Shown piece after piece: positions 44,096-55,785 of a DNA stretch of 64,000 nt (its first letter is position 1; every line of letters begins with the position of its first letter). The DNA lies in the NCBI RefSeq assembly GCF_022965805.1, contig NC_133101.1:43065642-43129641 (forward strand), written 5' to 3'. The notes under the pieces were generated by a model that made no database searches, was not told where the DNA came from, and saw only the letters and a list, made by a program, of their open reading frames with translations. This DNA is from Primulina eburnea. Its lineage: Eukaryota; Streptophyta; Magnoliopsida; Lamiales; Gesneriaceae. A program made the translations under genes and the position numbers.

Positions 44096-44409
44096 AATAA
44101 AGACGGTTCTATGAGATTGTGTATAGATTATAGGCAACTGAACAAGGCAACGATAAGAACAAATATCATTTGCCTAGAATCGATGACTTATTTGATCAGT
44201 TGCAGGGATCTTCTATCTATTCCAAGATTGATTTGCGATCGAGATATCACCAACTCAGAGTTCGAGATGTTGATATACCGAAGACAGCATTCTGGACCAG
44301 GTATGGACACTACGAGTTTGTTGTCATGCCTTTTGGTTTAACGAATGCTCCAGTGGTGTTTATGAGTTTGATGAACCGCATCTTTCAGAGGCACTTGATG
44401 AATTTGTGA
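44096..44409 (+). pseudogene. pol: Reverse transcriptase fingers/palm fragment (element E)
   Basis: After the [21 protein letters not shown] reads in one frame. A base is missing near 44155, and the next frame holds [37 protein letters not shown] and MNRIFQRHL. It ends at TGA 44407-44409 because of another missing base just before the FIDD motif. Confidence 0.85.
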
Positions 44410-45302
44410 TTGTTTTTATTGATGATATTTTGGTGTACTCTAAGAATCTGAATGAACATGCCAATCATTTGAGAATTGTGTTGCAAACACTGAGAAATGA
44501 AAGATTATATGATAAACTGTCAAAATGTGAGTTTTGGCTGAGACATGTTGTCTTCTTGGGTCATATCATATCTGGAGACGGTATTTCTGTGGATCCGAGT
44601 AAAGTTGAAGCTGTTATCAGTTGGCCGAGATCGACTTCTGTGCCAGAGATACGCAGTTTCATGGGTCTAGCAGGGTACTATAGAAGATTCATCAAAGATT
44701 TCTCGAGCATTGCGAAACCGATTACCCAGTTGACACAGAAGAATACACCATTTGTGTGGTCTGAAGATTGCGAGTCTAGCTTTCTAGAGTTGAAGAAGAG
44801 GCTGACCAGTGCACCTGTCTTGATGATTCCTTCAGGTACGGGTGATTTCGTTGTATATTGTGATGCATCTCACAGAGGGCTGGGGTGTGTTCTTATGCAG
44901 CGAGGTCATGTGATCGCATACGCCTCGAGACAGCTGAAGACACACGAGACTCGATACCCAATTCATGATCTTGAATCGGCGGCTATCGTATTTGCATTAA
45001 AGATTTGGCGTCATTATCTTTATGGCGAGAAATTTGAGATCTACTCGGATCATAAAAGCCTAAACTACTTATTTTCTCAGTCAGAATTGAACATGAGACA
45101 ACGCAGATGGCTCGATTTGCTGAAAGACTTTGATTGCGAAATCAAATACTATCCAGGGAAGTCAAATGCAGCAGCAGACGCCTTGAGTCGAAAGGTTTGT
45201 GCTTTATCCTTGTCGACGATAGGGGTTTCGAATTTAGTTGAAGATTGCTTTTTGTCTGAATTAGCATTTGATACAGGTAGTAGACCATTGCTACTTGCTT
45301 AG
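44406..45302 (+). pseudogene. pol: Reverse transcriptase palm and RNase H (element E)
   Basis: [11 protein letters not shown] at the start (catalytic Asp pair retained), [12 protein letters not shown], then RNase H with [27 protein letters not shown] (Ser for Leu/Glu context change in LELAA) and SDHKSLNYL. It ends at TAG 45300-45302, where D has an Ala codon. Confidence 0.86.
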
Positions 45303-46864
45303 ATTCAAGTTGAGCCAGATTTGATTATGCGAATTAAATAAGCACAAAGAACGGATCAGAATGTTCAGAGATCAATTTAGATGGTCAGATCAGGGCATAT
45401 GTCAGAATATCAGGTACATAATCATGTGCTATACGTGAATAATCGTCTTGTAGTGCCAGATGTTTCAGATTTGAAACAATAGATATTGTCAGAAGCGCAC
45501 TGTAGTCGGTTTAGCATTCATCCTGAGGCCGTAAAATGTACAACGATCTGAAGACACGATTCTGGTGGAAACAGATGAAGACAGATATTGCAGAATTTGT
45601 GTCTAAGTGCTTAAACTGCCAACAGGTGAAGGGTGAGAGAAAGAAGCCTGGAGGTTTACTTCAGAGTTTGTCTATTCCAGAATGGAAATGGGATCACATT
45701 TTCATGGATTTCGTGACAAAGTTACCTCGATCATCTCGGGGCTGTGACGCGATTTGGGTCATTATTGACAGATTAACCAAATCAGCTTGTTTTATTCCAT
45801 ACTGAATGACATATCGACATGATCAGATGGCTGAGATATATATCAGAGAGGTTGTCAGATTGCATGGTGTGCCAAAGTCTATCGTATCAGATCGTGATCC
45901 ACGATTCACTTCGCACTTTTGGCACAGTTTGCAGCAGGCCTTAGGTACGACATTACACCTGAGTACTGCTTCTCATCCCCAGACAGACGGACAGTCATAG
46001 CGGACTATCCAGACTTTAGAGGACATGTTGAGAGCTGTAGTGCTAGATTTTGGCACTAGTTGGCAAGATTCACTACCGTTTTGTGAATTCTCGTACAACA
46101 ACAGCTATCAGACGAGTATCGAGATGGCACCGTTTGAAGCTTTGTATGGCAAGAAGTGCAGATCTCCGTTGTACTGGGATGATATATCTGAGGTACCAGA
46201 ACTTGGGCCTGATATGATCCGTGAAATAACTGAGAAGGTAAAAATCATTCGGAAAAGAATGAAGACGGCACAGGATAGGCAAGCCAAATACGCCAATATC
46301 AGACGTAGGCCGTTGGTATTCAATCAAGGAGACAGAGTGTCTCTAAAGATTTCTCCTTTCAGAGGTGTTGTCAGATTTAGCAAGCGTGGAAAGTTGTCTC
46401 CTAGATACATCGGTCCTTACGAGATTCTTGAGAAGATTGGCGATCGAGCATATCGACTTGCTCTTCCTCCTTCTTTATCTGGGATACATGAAGTTTTTCA
46501 TGTATCGATGTTACGTAGATATATGCCAGATACTTCTCATGTAATTCACCCTGACGAAGCCGAGCTAGATCAGACGTTGAGTTATGTTGAACAACCGATA
46601 CAGATTCTTGATCGGAAAGAAAAGAAGCTCAGAACGAAGACTATTCCACTAGTGAAAGTCCAGTGGAGTCATCATGGCATCGAAGAAGCGACTTGGGAGA
46701 CAGAAGCAGATATGAGACAGAAACATCCGAGTTATTTACATGATGTAAGTGATTTTTCAGTTTTGATTATATTACCTTTCATGTATAATTTGATAGATTG
46801 CCTGCGATTTCGAGGACGAAATCATTTCTTAGAGGGGGAGAAATGTAAGGCTCGAGATTATTAG
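45303..46864 (+). pseudogene. pol: Integrase and chromodomain (element E)
   Basis: Begins with three stops within 190 bp (near 45340, 45377, 45480). Then comes the zinc region KCLNCQQVKGERKKPGG, core Asp in FMDFVTKLP, a TGA at 45803-45805, Asp in SDRDPRF, a TAG at 45997-45999 (Glu in DGQSER changed to stop), and LEDMLRAVVLDFG. Tail [47 protein letters not shown] and IEEATWETEADM, the chromodomain-type end that D has lost. The last frame reads about 20 bases into the LTR. Confidence 0.86.
46806..46843 (+). other. Hairpin and polypurine tract (element E)
   Basis: gatttcgaggacgaaatc at 46806-46823 and agagggggagaaa ending one base before the 3' LTR. Confidence 0.88.
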
Positions 46865-46968
46865 TTTTCATTGACGTGAGACTCGGAAGTTATGAGTATG
46901 CATGACATGCAACGGGAGGTATTAAATGAGAAGAGATGAGAAAATATTCAAAATAGGACAGAACAGAT

Positions 46969-47164
46969 GGCGCACATGCGCGAAGATATGCGCGCATATG
47001 CACGAGAATTACAGTATCATCGGCGCACATGCGCGAAGAAATGCGGGCACATGCGCGACACGTCCAGAAACATTGGCGTACATGCGCGAGATAAGGCGCG
47101 CATATGCGCGACACCTCCAGTGAGTTTGGCACACATGCGCGAGTTGAAGCGCGCATATGCGCGA
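46969..47164. repeat. GCGCACATGCGCG/CGCGCATATGCGCG array (element E LTR)
   Basis: About eight units based on the perfect palindrome cgcgcatatgcgcg, or gcgcacatgcgcga, alternating in spacing. Short Cys/His/Arg-rich open frames on both strands come from this repeat and are not genes. Confidence 0.88.
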
Positions 47165-47238
47165 GGTGTTGTATTGCCGAGACCCGTAGCGAGACGTGTA
47201 CTACAAAGGATGAGCCATGTGTTCTTAGACATGCAAGA

Positions 47239-47248
47239 TATATATAAA
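47239..47248 (+). promoter_or_regulatory. TATA box, E 3' LTR
   Basis: tatatataaa about 75 bp after the palindrome array; the D and L LTRs have a similar stretch at the same place. Confidence 0.7.
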
Positions 47249-48925
47249 GCATGTCTTCATTTCCTTTCCTAAGAACATCAGATAACCGAGAGAGAGAGAG
47301 AGAGGTTCAAGGAAAGGGAAAAGTTCTTTCACTTTGAGGCTAGCTTGTGCAAGATTCAATCATCCAAACGTTAATCCGATTGCGGTTTTGAGCTCCTCTC
47401 ATTATTAGCTACAAGGTGATGTAAGTTTCCTTCAATTCCTGCATGATTTGAGATATGGTGATTGGGGAAATTATGAATTACACTAGATTATGTGTTCTTG
47501 TGAAGTTAATGATCATGTATTCGAAGTCGGATCGAAGAAATAGTATCGTATGCATTTGTTATGAATTTTAGCATATCTTGATTGAGAATATGCAGATTTC
47601 AAGTATTATCATATGCTTATGATGATGTTGTGAGTTGAGAATTATGGATTGGTGATATGTGTTGGGAGAATGATGAATTGAACTCTCTATTATGTTCTTA
47701 AGAGTATAGACATCGTAGTACCGTAAACGGATCGAGAAAATGATACCCTACGTGATTGTTATGATTTCTTAGCATGTCTTGAATTGAAAAGATAGAGATT
47801 TCAGAAGTGATATGAGCTTATGATGTATAGATTGTGATGAATATGAGTTGAGGGTATTGATTATTGTTATATGAGGTGATCGGTATCGAGAATTCACGCC
47901 GATATGCCGTTGAATTGTACTGAAATCGATTGTTGAGTACAATGTGTTGAATTGAGTTAAAGTTTGATAGAATGTACATTGATAATGCCATTTCAGATTT
48001 GTATTGGCGACTTTGATATCGAGACTTCTACTACGACACAGATTGTGCTACGAAAGGTATAATTCATGTTTTGTTTGGGGAAGACACAACTCAAATGAGA
48101 TTCAATTTGAGTTCCCCAACAAAATCACATACTAGATTTATTGTTTATCTCTTTTATATGATTTGGATTTATTTATAGATTTATACTCAAATCTCTTGAT
48201 ATGATCATGCTTTCTCTATAGATTTATATTCAAGCATTGAGATAGGAGAGTCATTGACAGATTTGTCAAACTAGACGTTCGGTTTATCGACGCATAGGAG
48301 CAGACTTCCTCCGATTGTAGACATTCGATACAGACACGACCGAATTCTAGGAGTAAGACGTACAGTTACCGATTGGGAGGGTAGGTAACAGAAAGTGACG
48401 TATTATTCACCCCGGGATCCCTAGAGTAGAGTCGAGTTGAGTCAAAACATGATTTGATTTGCATTGCATGCTTATATAGATTGGTTTCATAGACTATGGA
48501 ACCCATTATTATTGCTTTTATGCATGATTCATGATTTTGTGTTAGCATGTATACATGTTTTATACTGGGATTTGTTCTCACCGGAGTTTCCGGCTGTTTT
48601 TATGTCTGTATGTGTGCATAACAATAGTTGGGGCAGGATCTGGGTCACGAGAGAGATGAGTTCGAGATAGCGTGGTGACTACGGGCGCAGAAGATGACTA
48701 GTGACTCCTATTAGACTTGGACTACTTGTATTTTGTATTTTGTATTAAACACTAGTTGGATTGATTATTAGAACAAGACATGTTTGTATGTTTGTAAAAT
48801 AAATAAAGACCTTATGCTTATTTATATAGATTAGAATAAATGTTAAAAAGCGAAAATTTGACCCACATTTTCTCACAGATCTAATTAATCCCAGATCGAA
48901 TCGATTTAGAGCCCGGGTCCCCACA

Positions 48926-49962
48926 TTCAGACTTGTATTTCATCAAATACACATACCCATACCTCGAAAATTCATCGGTAAAGGTGATGAAGTAGGCATG
49001 TCCATGCTTAGTGGTGATGCTAAGCGGACCGCACACATCGGTATGGATCTTATCCAATAACCCTTTGGCTCGCTCCACATGGTCCTTAAGGGAATTTTGG
49101 TCATCTTTCCTTTCAGACAGGATTCACAAGTCGTGAGAGCATTAATAACATACATATCAAACATGCCCACTCCCACTAGCTTGTTCATCCTTCTTAGGGA
49201 AATATGTCCTAATCGAGCATGCCATAATTGTGTTGAATTTAGAGTATCTTGTTTTTGCTTGTTTGTTGTTGTTATAGCTTGGATATTGTTTAGTGTAATA
49301 TCATTCAATTTTAAGTTATAGAGATCGTTTTCAAGTTCTCCAGTACCAATTAAACATTCATTCTTGTTAATGTTGCAAACACCTTTGCTAAATAAACAAG
49401 AATATCTATTTTTATCAAGCATAGAAATGGAAACAAAGTTTTTTACCAAATCAGGTACAAACAAAACATCTCTTAAAATCAACTTAAAATCGTTGTTCAA
49501 CAATAAGTAAACAATTCTCATGGTCTTGGCAACAACTCTTGCTCCATTGCACATCCTCAAGAAGGTCTCACCTTTCCTAAGCCTTCTACTTCTTCCCATC
49601 ACCTGTAACTCATTACAGAGATGTGAGCCACAACCGGTATCCAATACCCAAGAAGTAAAGTTAATTGAAATGTTTACTTCAATGTAGAACATATCATTAC
49701 CAGAACTCTTCTGAGCAAGATATTCCCTATAATTACGCCTCCAATGTCCAGGCCTTTTGCAGTGATGATAAATATCAGCAAACTTGTCAGCCTTTACTTG
49801 TATGGCTACCACAGCGGGACTCGGAGATTGCCTCTTCAAGGTCACGTTCTTCTTGGGACGTTGGAAAGAACGCTTCTTTCCCTTCCCAGGTGGACCAGTC
49901 TTCGTACCAGATGAAGAGCCCACATAAAGAACCGACTTCTCATCTTTCATAGAAGTCTGCAT
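48926..49962 (-). pseudogene. pol: Zinc knuckle, protease and integrase N-terminus (copia C)
   Basis: Minus strand: a basic region (KGKKRSFQRPKK), a zinc-knuckle relic HHCKRPGHWRRN in which the first and last Cys are Tyr codons, protease SWVLDTGCGSHLC with flap-like FVPDLVKNFVSISML, then the integrase HHCC motif as WHARLGHIS...CESCLKGKMTKIP. A frameshift near 49085 follows. In the next frame VERAKGLLDKIHTDVCGPL carries the first integrase Asp, and the segment ends at YLMKYKSE, where E interrupts it. Confidence 0.87.
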
Positions 49963-50186
49963 TTAACACTTGGCTTTCAAGTCATGGTCACACATTCCTT
50001 GTGAGTCTGCAATTCCTCAGGAGTGCAGTAAGTCGGAGCCTCAACAGGGGACGACTTAGTAAGTGTATATGCTATCCTTTCCGAATTCAAGACGATTTCC
50101 AGATTTCTTAGCCAATTGAGGTAATTAGGTCCGGTTAATACGTGCTTGTCGAGTATTACAAATAGCGGATTGCGAATCGAAGACAT
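49963..50186 (-). pseudogene. gag: Gag N-terminus, internally deleted (copia C)
   Basis: Start at the ATG complementary to 50184-50186: MSSIRNPLFVILDKHVLTG, NYLNWLRNLEIVLNSERIAY, then PTYCTPEELQTHKE. The frame ends within the next ten codons, and the sequence passes straight to KCQMQTSMKDEKS. The central capsid part, of which a relic is visible in J at 58614-58841, is deleted. Confidence 0.83.
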
Positions 50187-51950
50187 TGTCAAAAAATATT
50201 GAAAAGTAAACAGATAAATGTTAATGACTATTTTAAAATATTTAGTAAGATATAAAGTATAGACTTTTACTTTATAAATTTTTGCTCCCACTGTTTTGAC
50301 ATTTTCACTACCCTCTAGTGAAAACGGGATACTCATTTCCTCAGTAGGTACGCAAGGTCCAATTAGCGAAATATGATCCCGAATAATATCAGCCAATCAC
50401 AATTCCTAAAAGGTAGTTTCCAATTGCATCTCCATGCAACCCTCTACGTAAACTTTTGTCTCACGTTTGATTAGGACCCAATAGTATGACGTCGATCATC
50501 TTTACGTGTAAAGCCTTACCCATCGATGTTGAACCTTAATGGACGGTCGCCATGAGTTCCCTCAATAATATGAGCCGAAATCATGGGAGTTCCACGTAGT
50601 TCACATCACCATGTCAATGGATGTCACACCTTTCCGGCACCCAGGGCCCCCCCAATAATATGAGCCGAGCCCCGAGCACGGGTAGCGTTCATCATGCACC
50701 CATTGTCGATGGAAGACATGGAAATTATAAACAAATTTATAATTCCCCTTTTCGGGCTTGATATTAATTTTGAATCTTATTCAAAATGAGGGTTTTTAAT
50801 TTTGAAAGGTCTCATCATTAATTTTATTTAAAAGCTCGCCATGTTTGATCGTATGTTTGCCGGATTCATGCAACTTTGTTATTATCATAATAATAACGCA
50901 CATACTCATTATTTATAACATATCATGCATATATTATAAACAGTAAACAAAACAAGGATGATCAATCGCCCCAATACTAATGGCCCGTGTGAGCTAAACA
51001 CGGGCCTAGGTCCAATACTAGGGAAATGTATGGGATGCAAATGCAACTATTACATTAGCCTCCAAAATTTACATGTCTTCGATCTTCATAATCATCAAGG
51101 CCACCATCTTCCAATCTTGATCTTCCACTATACTAATATTTACAAATAAACATCCATGGCAAATAGGGATACATCTCATGGGGTGGGAACGGACCATAAA
51201 CCAAGCCCACTTTAAATTTGATAATTATTACAATCATTCAACACAAAATATCCTAGCATACACCTAGCAAATTGGGCTTCGGCTTTTAATCATCCTTCAT
51301 GCATACTATCACATATCAAACACCATCAATTAATTATCACAATAATTAATTGATACAATATTATATATCTTGATCAAATGATAATTAATTGATCCAATAT
51401 TATATATCTTGATCAAATCACTAACCGCCACGATTATAAACTAAATTAACAAAGTATACAAACACCTTTGTCTACTTTCTAATTAATTTATTTATAACCA
51501 AATTTCTTGTAAATCACAATTTACTATAAATAATTAAAGTCCGACATGAGAAAATATTTGCAACTTTTGTAAATTTAAACTTAAGGGCCCAAAAAATCAT
51601 TTTTCACCAAAAACATTTTGGCCCATTTAAATTTCACAAATATGTTAGCCATCTCATGGCCCAAAAACGTCAAGGCCCATGAAACTTTGATAATCCAAAA
51701 CACTTTTGGAAACCCTAGTCGTCATCGCCGTCGTCGGAGCTCCGTCGCCGAATTCCGGCCAACTTAAAATTTTTTTTATTAAAACATAAGGGGTTGTTCG
51801 GGCAGCCCAAGCTGCCCGAAATGGGCAGCAACTTGCTGCCCAAAACCCGCCCCAATCCATCCTTGAATTCGTTGCAACAAATCATCTCATGCGGTTAGAA
51901 ATCAACCTCAATATAATATCTTGTATAAGCTACACAAAATAGTATCCTTA
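50187..51950 (-). other. Long leader between 5' LTR and gag (copia C)
   Basis: About 1.76 kb with no credible gene. Recognisable blocks are shared with J's leader (59160-61053): two copies of ccaataatatgagccga-type sequence near 50561 and 50651 next to gacggtcgccatgagttcc; the catgtgagc/cacgggcc block near 50980; and the gggcagc-rich inverted repeat at 51793-51845 (ttcgggcagcccaagctgcccgaa). The short frame at 51654-51860 is leader, not a gene. Confidence 0.75.
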
Positions 51951-51951
51951 A

Positions 51952-51963
51952 CTCATGATACCA
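51952..51963 (-). other. Primer-binding site, tRNA-iMet, imperfect (copia C)
   Basis: The minus strand reads TGGTATCATGAG; the first eight bases match initiator Met tRNA and the rest has diverged from J's TGGTATCAGAG. Confidence 0.7.
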
Positions 51964-51965
51964 CT

Positions 51966-53628
51966 TGAAAGAGGATCGATTAAGGTGTTCAAATGTGCAA
52001 CGGAAGTTTCAAAAATTTGTTTTTCAACAAGAAAACAATGTATCAAATACAAAAACACGAAATAGGTGTTTTAGAAAATTACCTATCAATTACAAGGATT
52101 GATTTTGGCTCCAACTAAGTTGTAAACAACTTAGCATTTTAATTTGAGAAGTGTGTGCAATCTTCAACAATTGAAGAAGCAAAATTGGGAGAATTCCTAC
52201 AAAATTCGGTCAAAGGGTGGGAAGGAGAGAGGGAGGAGACTTTTCTTGGATGTGGAAAAAGTTAAAGCAAAAAGGTGCATGTGCATGCCATGCAATTAAC
52301 TAAAAAGATGTCTCCAACCCTTCACCTTCCAAGCATGTATTTTACTTGGGCTTGTAACAATTACAAGGTCCATGGACTTTTATTTAAATTGTCTCAAACA
52401 CATTTGAGATCATTTAACCTTTACTTGATATTACTTAAGTCCACTAGTTTAATAATTATTTCTAATGGGCTCTACAAGGCCCAATGTTATTTAATTAATC
52501 CAACACTTGAATTAATTTAATTATTTCGACTCTACTAGGTTCACTAGTGTTTAATTAATTCAACACTTGAATTAATTTAATTTAGTCCATAATAATGTAT
52601 ATGAAAATCACAATTTTTAAATACATTACTCGTTTGGCCAACTTTTAATTTAGGAACACTTCTTCAAAATAAAAGTTACATCCTCTTTATAAAAGTCATA
52701 CTTCTATTTTATTTACGCTTATAAACTCCTTTATAAGCCGTTCAACACATTGAACTATTTTACTTCTCAACGGGATCTAAAAAGTTAGCACTTGTGTGAC
52801 CCTCAATGGTTCATTGATACAACTAGCCGTGGGTTCACATCTCCATGTGATTCGGACTAAACATGTCCTTATACGAGCATACCCAGTTGCTCCATTCTTA
52901 ATTATCAACTCCTTGATAATAAGAACGTCAGAACTCAAGTCTGATAGTACCCAACCAATCATGTTAAATGCCTTGCAGCATCGCTTACATGATTCCCTAG
53001 GTATCAAATGATAGTGCTTGCAAGAACCATTCAATTATGGTTAGCGTACAGTACGGTCCCTTCAACTCATAGATCCCGACCGATTCGACAACCATTGGTA
53101 TATCGAGAGTTGTCAATAAATCGATACTATGTGTCATGTCGTAGTTGCATCGATGGTGTAATCTAAGAAACCCCTTTCTTAATTACCTGCATACTCTGAT
53201 CAGAGATTTCATACTACATACACATAGGATATCCATACCCGAAGGTAAGCGGTGAATCCCCGACTACAATGCATCGACTCCTATATGTTTCGACAAAACA
53301 CCCAATCTTGACACATGATGACCCCTTGAGAGTCGGTAAACAATTCCAAGTGTAATGCTAGCATATAGAGTCTCAATGTTGTCCCGGGTCATAAGGACTA
53401 ATGGTGTACGACCATAAACTAGGACATTTTCACTCGATAAGTGAGAACCACTTGGAAAGTCCTTTATGGAGGGTTGTTCAGTGCACTCTACCAGGAGCAC
53501 CTATCTGCATGCTCAGACATCACAATGTCCCCTACCAATGAAACACGGTACTCACATCGCATATACTAGTCTGGAACTCGAGCGGCCTATATCCTTCTTA
53601 GCGGCGGCTGAATCGACTAGGAACTGTT
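51966..53628 (-). repeat. 5' LTR of copia C, larger part
   Basis: Starts at 51966 (tgaaagaggatcg) next to the primer-binding site and runs to 53628, where J interrupts. It continues at 63116-63350 to the end ctctaaca, about 1.9 kb in all. It includes aattcaacacttgaatt-type inverted repeats at 52495-52580, and ttcattgatacaactagccgtgggttcacatc-type sequence also found in J's LTR (54627-54655), showing C and J are related families. No gene. Confidence 0.88.
53624..53628. repeat. Target-site duplication of J, left copy (ctgtt)
   Basis: ctgtt before J; identical to 63111-63115. C's left LTR has one copy at the same place (ggaactgtttagaatat). Confidence 0.93.
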
Positions 53629-54060
53629 TGTTGGATCTCGGTTTTCTACACGCCCAAACGCAGCGGAAGTTTTAAAATTTTTATTTTATTTTGACAATCA
53701 AAATATATATGTTTGAGCGCTCGTATGATTTTAACAAATTAAACATCCATAGGGTGTAAAGAATTATACCTTTGTGAATTAAATCACTTGGCTCCAACTA
53801 ATCCGGTATGAACGGATTAGCTCTTGATGAATCCCTACGAACTTTCTTCGATTCTTCTAATTAGGTCCACGACTAGAAGATTTGTTCCTCTTCCAATTTG
53901 CACTAGAAAATTGGAAGAAGTTTTGCGTAGGAGAAAATTATTTGAGAAACGGCTCAATCTTTCTTTTTCCCAAAAATTGGTGGCCAAAAATTCTTTCTTT
54001 TGAGAATGAAATTCTCGTGAGGTTTGTGGGTTGGTGGGCTAGGGTTGACCTATCAACCTT

Positions 54061-54070
54061 TATTTATAAA
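54061..54070 (-). promoter_or_regulatory. TATA box, J 3' LTR
   Basis: tatttataaa on the plus strand reads TTTATAAATA on the minus strand; it lies downstream (minus direction) of the hairpin array. Confidence 0.6.
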
Positions 54071-54246
54071 TAAAATATAAACTAATTACATAATTAACAT
54101 TAATAAACTTGATTTAATTAATTGGGATAGTCCAACTAGTTTAATTAATTTAATCAAAGCCTATTAAAACTTTAATTATTTTAATATGTTGGACTTGTAC
54201 CCCTACAAGCCCATTAAACATATTATCCACCATATTTAATTTATTA

Positions 54247-54579
54247 ATTAATAAACTGAACCTTTGAGCTTAATAAATTAAATACATTATAAATTCAACA
54301 TTTGAATTTAATATTTAAATTATAAATTCAACTCCTTGAATTTTATCACCTCCAAAATTTAATATTTAATAAACCCAACTTTTGAGTTTAATAAATTAAA
54401 TTATCAAATTTCATAAATTCAACTCCTTGAATTTATTTTCTCCAAATTTCATAAATTCAACTTCTTGAATTTACTATATCATAAATTCAACTCCTTGAAT
54501 TTATTTTCTCAAAATTTAGTTATCATAAATTCAACTACTTGAATTTACTATATTATAAATTCAACTCCTTGAATTTATT
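54247..54579. repeat. TAAATTCAACTCCTTGAATTTA hairpin array (J 3' LTR)
   Basis: Repeated units in which taaattcaa and ttgaattta flank a 4-base loop, with variants such as ataaactgaacctttgag and aaacccaacttttgag. About eight units over 330 bp. Confidence 0.87.
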
Positions 54580-55679
54580 CTCTCAACGGGAACAAACGAT
54601 CCAGTGCTTGTGTGACCCTCAATGGTTCAGGGATACAGCTAGCCGTGAGTTCACAACTCTTTGTGATTCAGGACATAATCTTTTATTCGGGCTTACCCTA
54701 GTTAGCCCCATTCTTTTCATCAACACTTTGATCAAGAATGTCAGAACTCATTTCTGATTGCACTCATCGGATCATGGTAAGAGCGTCTAGTAGCATCGCC
54801 CCATGATCCCCTAGGTATCACTGATAGTGCCTGCAAGAACCAGTCGATTATGATTAACGTACAGTACGGTCCCTTCATCTCATATATCCCGATCGAATCT
54901 GCAACCATTGGTTCATCGAGGGTTGCATATTAATTCGATAACTATATGATAACTTTAATAGTGGCATCGCATGTACTATTCGGAGAACTCCTTCTCCAAT
55001 GTACATCTCATACTCTGGCCAGAGATTCCATGCACTATTATTACATAAGATCACATAGGATATCCACACCCGCAGGTGAGCGGTGAATCCCCGACTACAA
55101 TGCACTGGCTCCTATATGTGTCGCAACTATACCCAACCTCGCCACCTGATGACTCTCCTGGAGCCGGTAAACGAGTCAAAGCACAGCCCTAGCATATAGA
55201 GCCTCAGAGTTGTCCCGGGTCGTAAGGACTAATGGTGTACAATCATAACCACGGACTTATCCTCTCGATGAATGATAACCACTTGGAAAATCCGAGGGAG
55301 GGTTGTTCGGTATAATCATCATATGACTACCCATCTGTATGTTTGGACATCTCTATGCCCTTACCAAGAAACGCAGTACACAACATCACAGATGCTAGTC
55401 TCGAGCTCAAGCGACCTTTATCCATGTTTTAGGCGGCTGAATCGACTAGGAACGAATTTAGAATATGCAGTGTTTACAAATGAGTTTCAACATCGAATTA
55501 CGATTCATTTGTATTAAAGCATAATCAAGGACTTTATCTATGCTGCTTGCATGGGTATACAGATAAAGTATTACGAAACCATTAAAAGTTAAATTATATT
55601 AAAATAAAGATTGTTTATTTCACTTGAGTCAATAAATTCCCTAGCCAACCGTTGGCTTGCAGGGCATCTACTCTAACAA

Positions 55680-55692
55680 TCTCCCACTTGCC
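55680..55692 (-). other. Polypurine tract (copia J)
   Basis: Minus strand ggcaagtgggaga next to the 3' LTR; the same sequence flanks C's 3' LTR at 19418-19430. Confidence 0.8.
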
Positions 55693-55785
55693 CTAGAGCC
55701 AACTACCCTTAACTTTAATCCCATTGTTTTGCGATGCTTCTGAAACAATGGTCCTGGCAAGGGCTATGTAAGTGGATCAGCAACA

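Larger units (their letters stand above)
41152..48925 (+). mobile_element. Ty3/gypsy element E (D-family), 5' LTR front deleted
   Basis: Partial 5' LTR 41152-41948, primer-binding site, gag-pol with many lesions, hairpin and polypurine tract, complete 3' LTR 46844-48925. The 3' edge is followed by ttcag (48926-48930) in copia C, the likely target duplication; its mate was lost in the deletion on the left. I count roughly 19 substitutions over the 0.8 kb that the two LTRs share, so E is older than K, J or G. Confidence 0.9.
46844..48925 (+). repeat. 3' LTR of element E
   Basis: 2082 bp, TGTAAGGCTCGAG...GGTCCCCACA; complete. It shares start and end with D's LTR and the first part with L. The U3 array and TATA box are listed separately. 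The 47300-48120 stretch shows two diverged copies of a block with cgatcgagaaaatgata-like sequence (47520-47560 and 47705-47745), a local duplication, and no gene. Confidence 0.92.
53629..55678 (-). repeat. 3' LTR of copia J
   Basis: 2050 bp. It contains an AT-rich hairpin array, a TATA box and ccccgactacaatgcac-type blocks shared with C's LTR. Small open frames (for example 54539-54757) are duplicated in the other LTR and are not genes. Confidence 0.94.

Noticed and set aside
46926..47272. Cys/His/Ala/Arg-rich open frames resembling zinc-binding repeats (also 63251-63757)
   Set aside because: Products of the GCGCATATGCGCG array; open on both strands, in U3 of an LTR, with no conserved start.
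51654..51860. 68-codon minus-strand frame with Trp/Pro/Ala-rich sequence
   Set aside because: It lies in copia C's untranslated leader over the GGGCAGC inverted repeat, with no counterpart in J.
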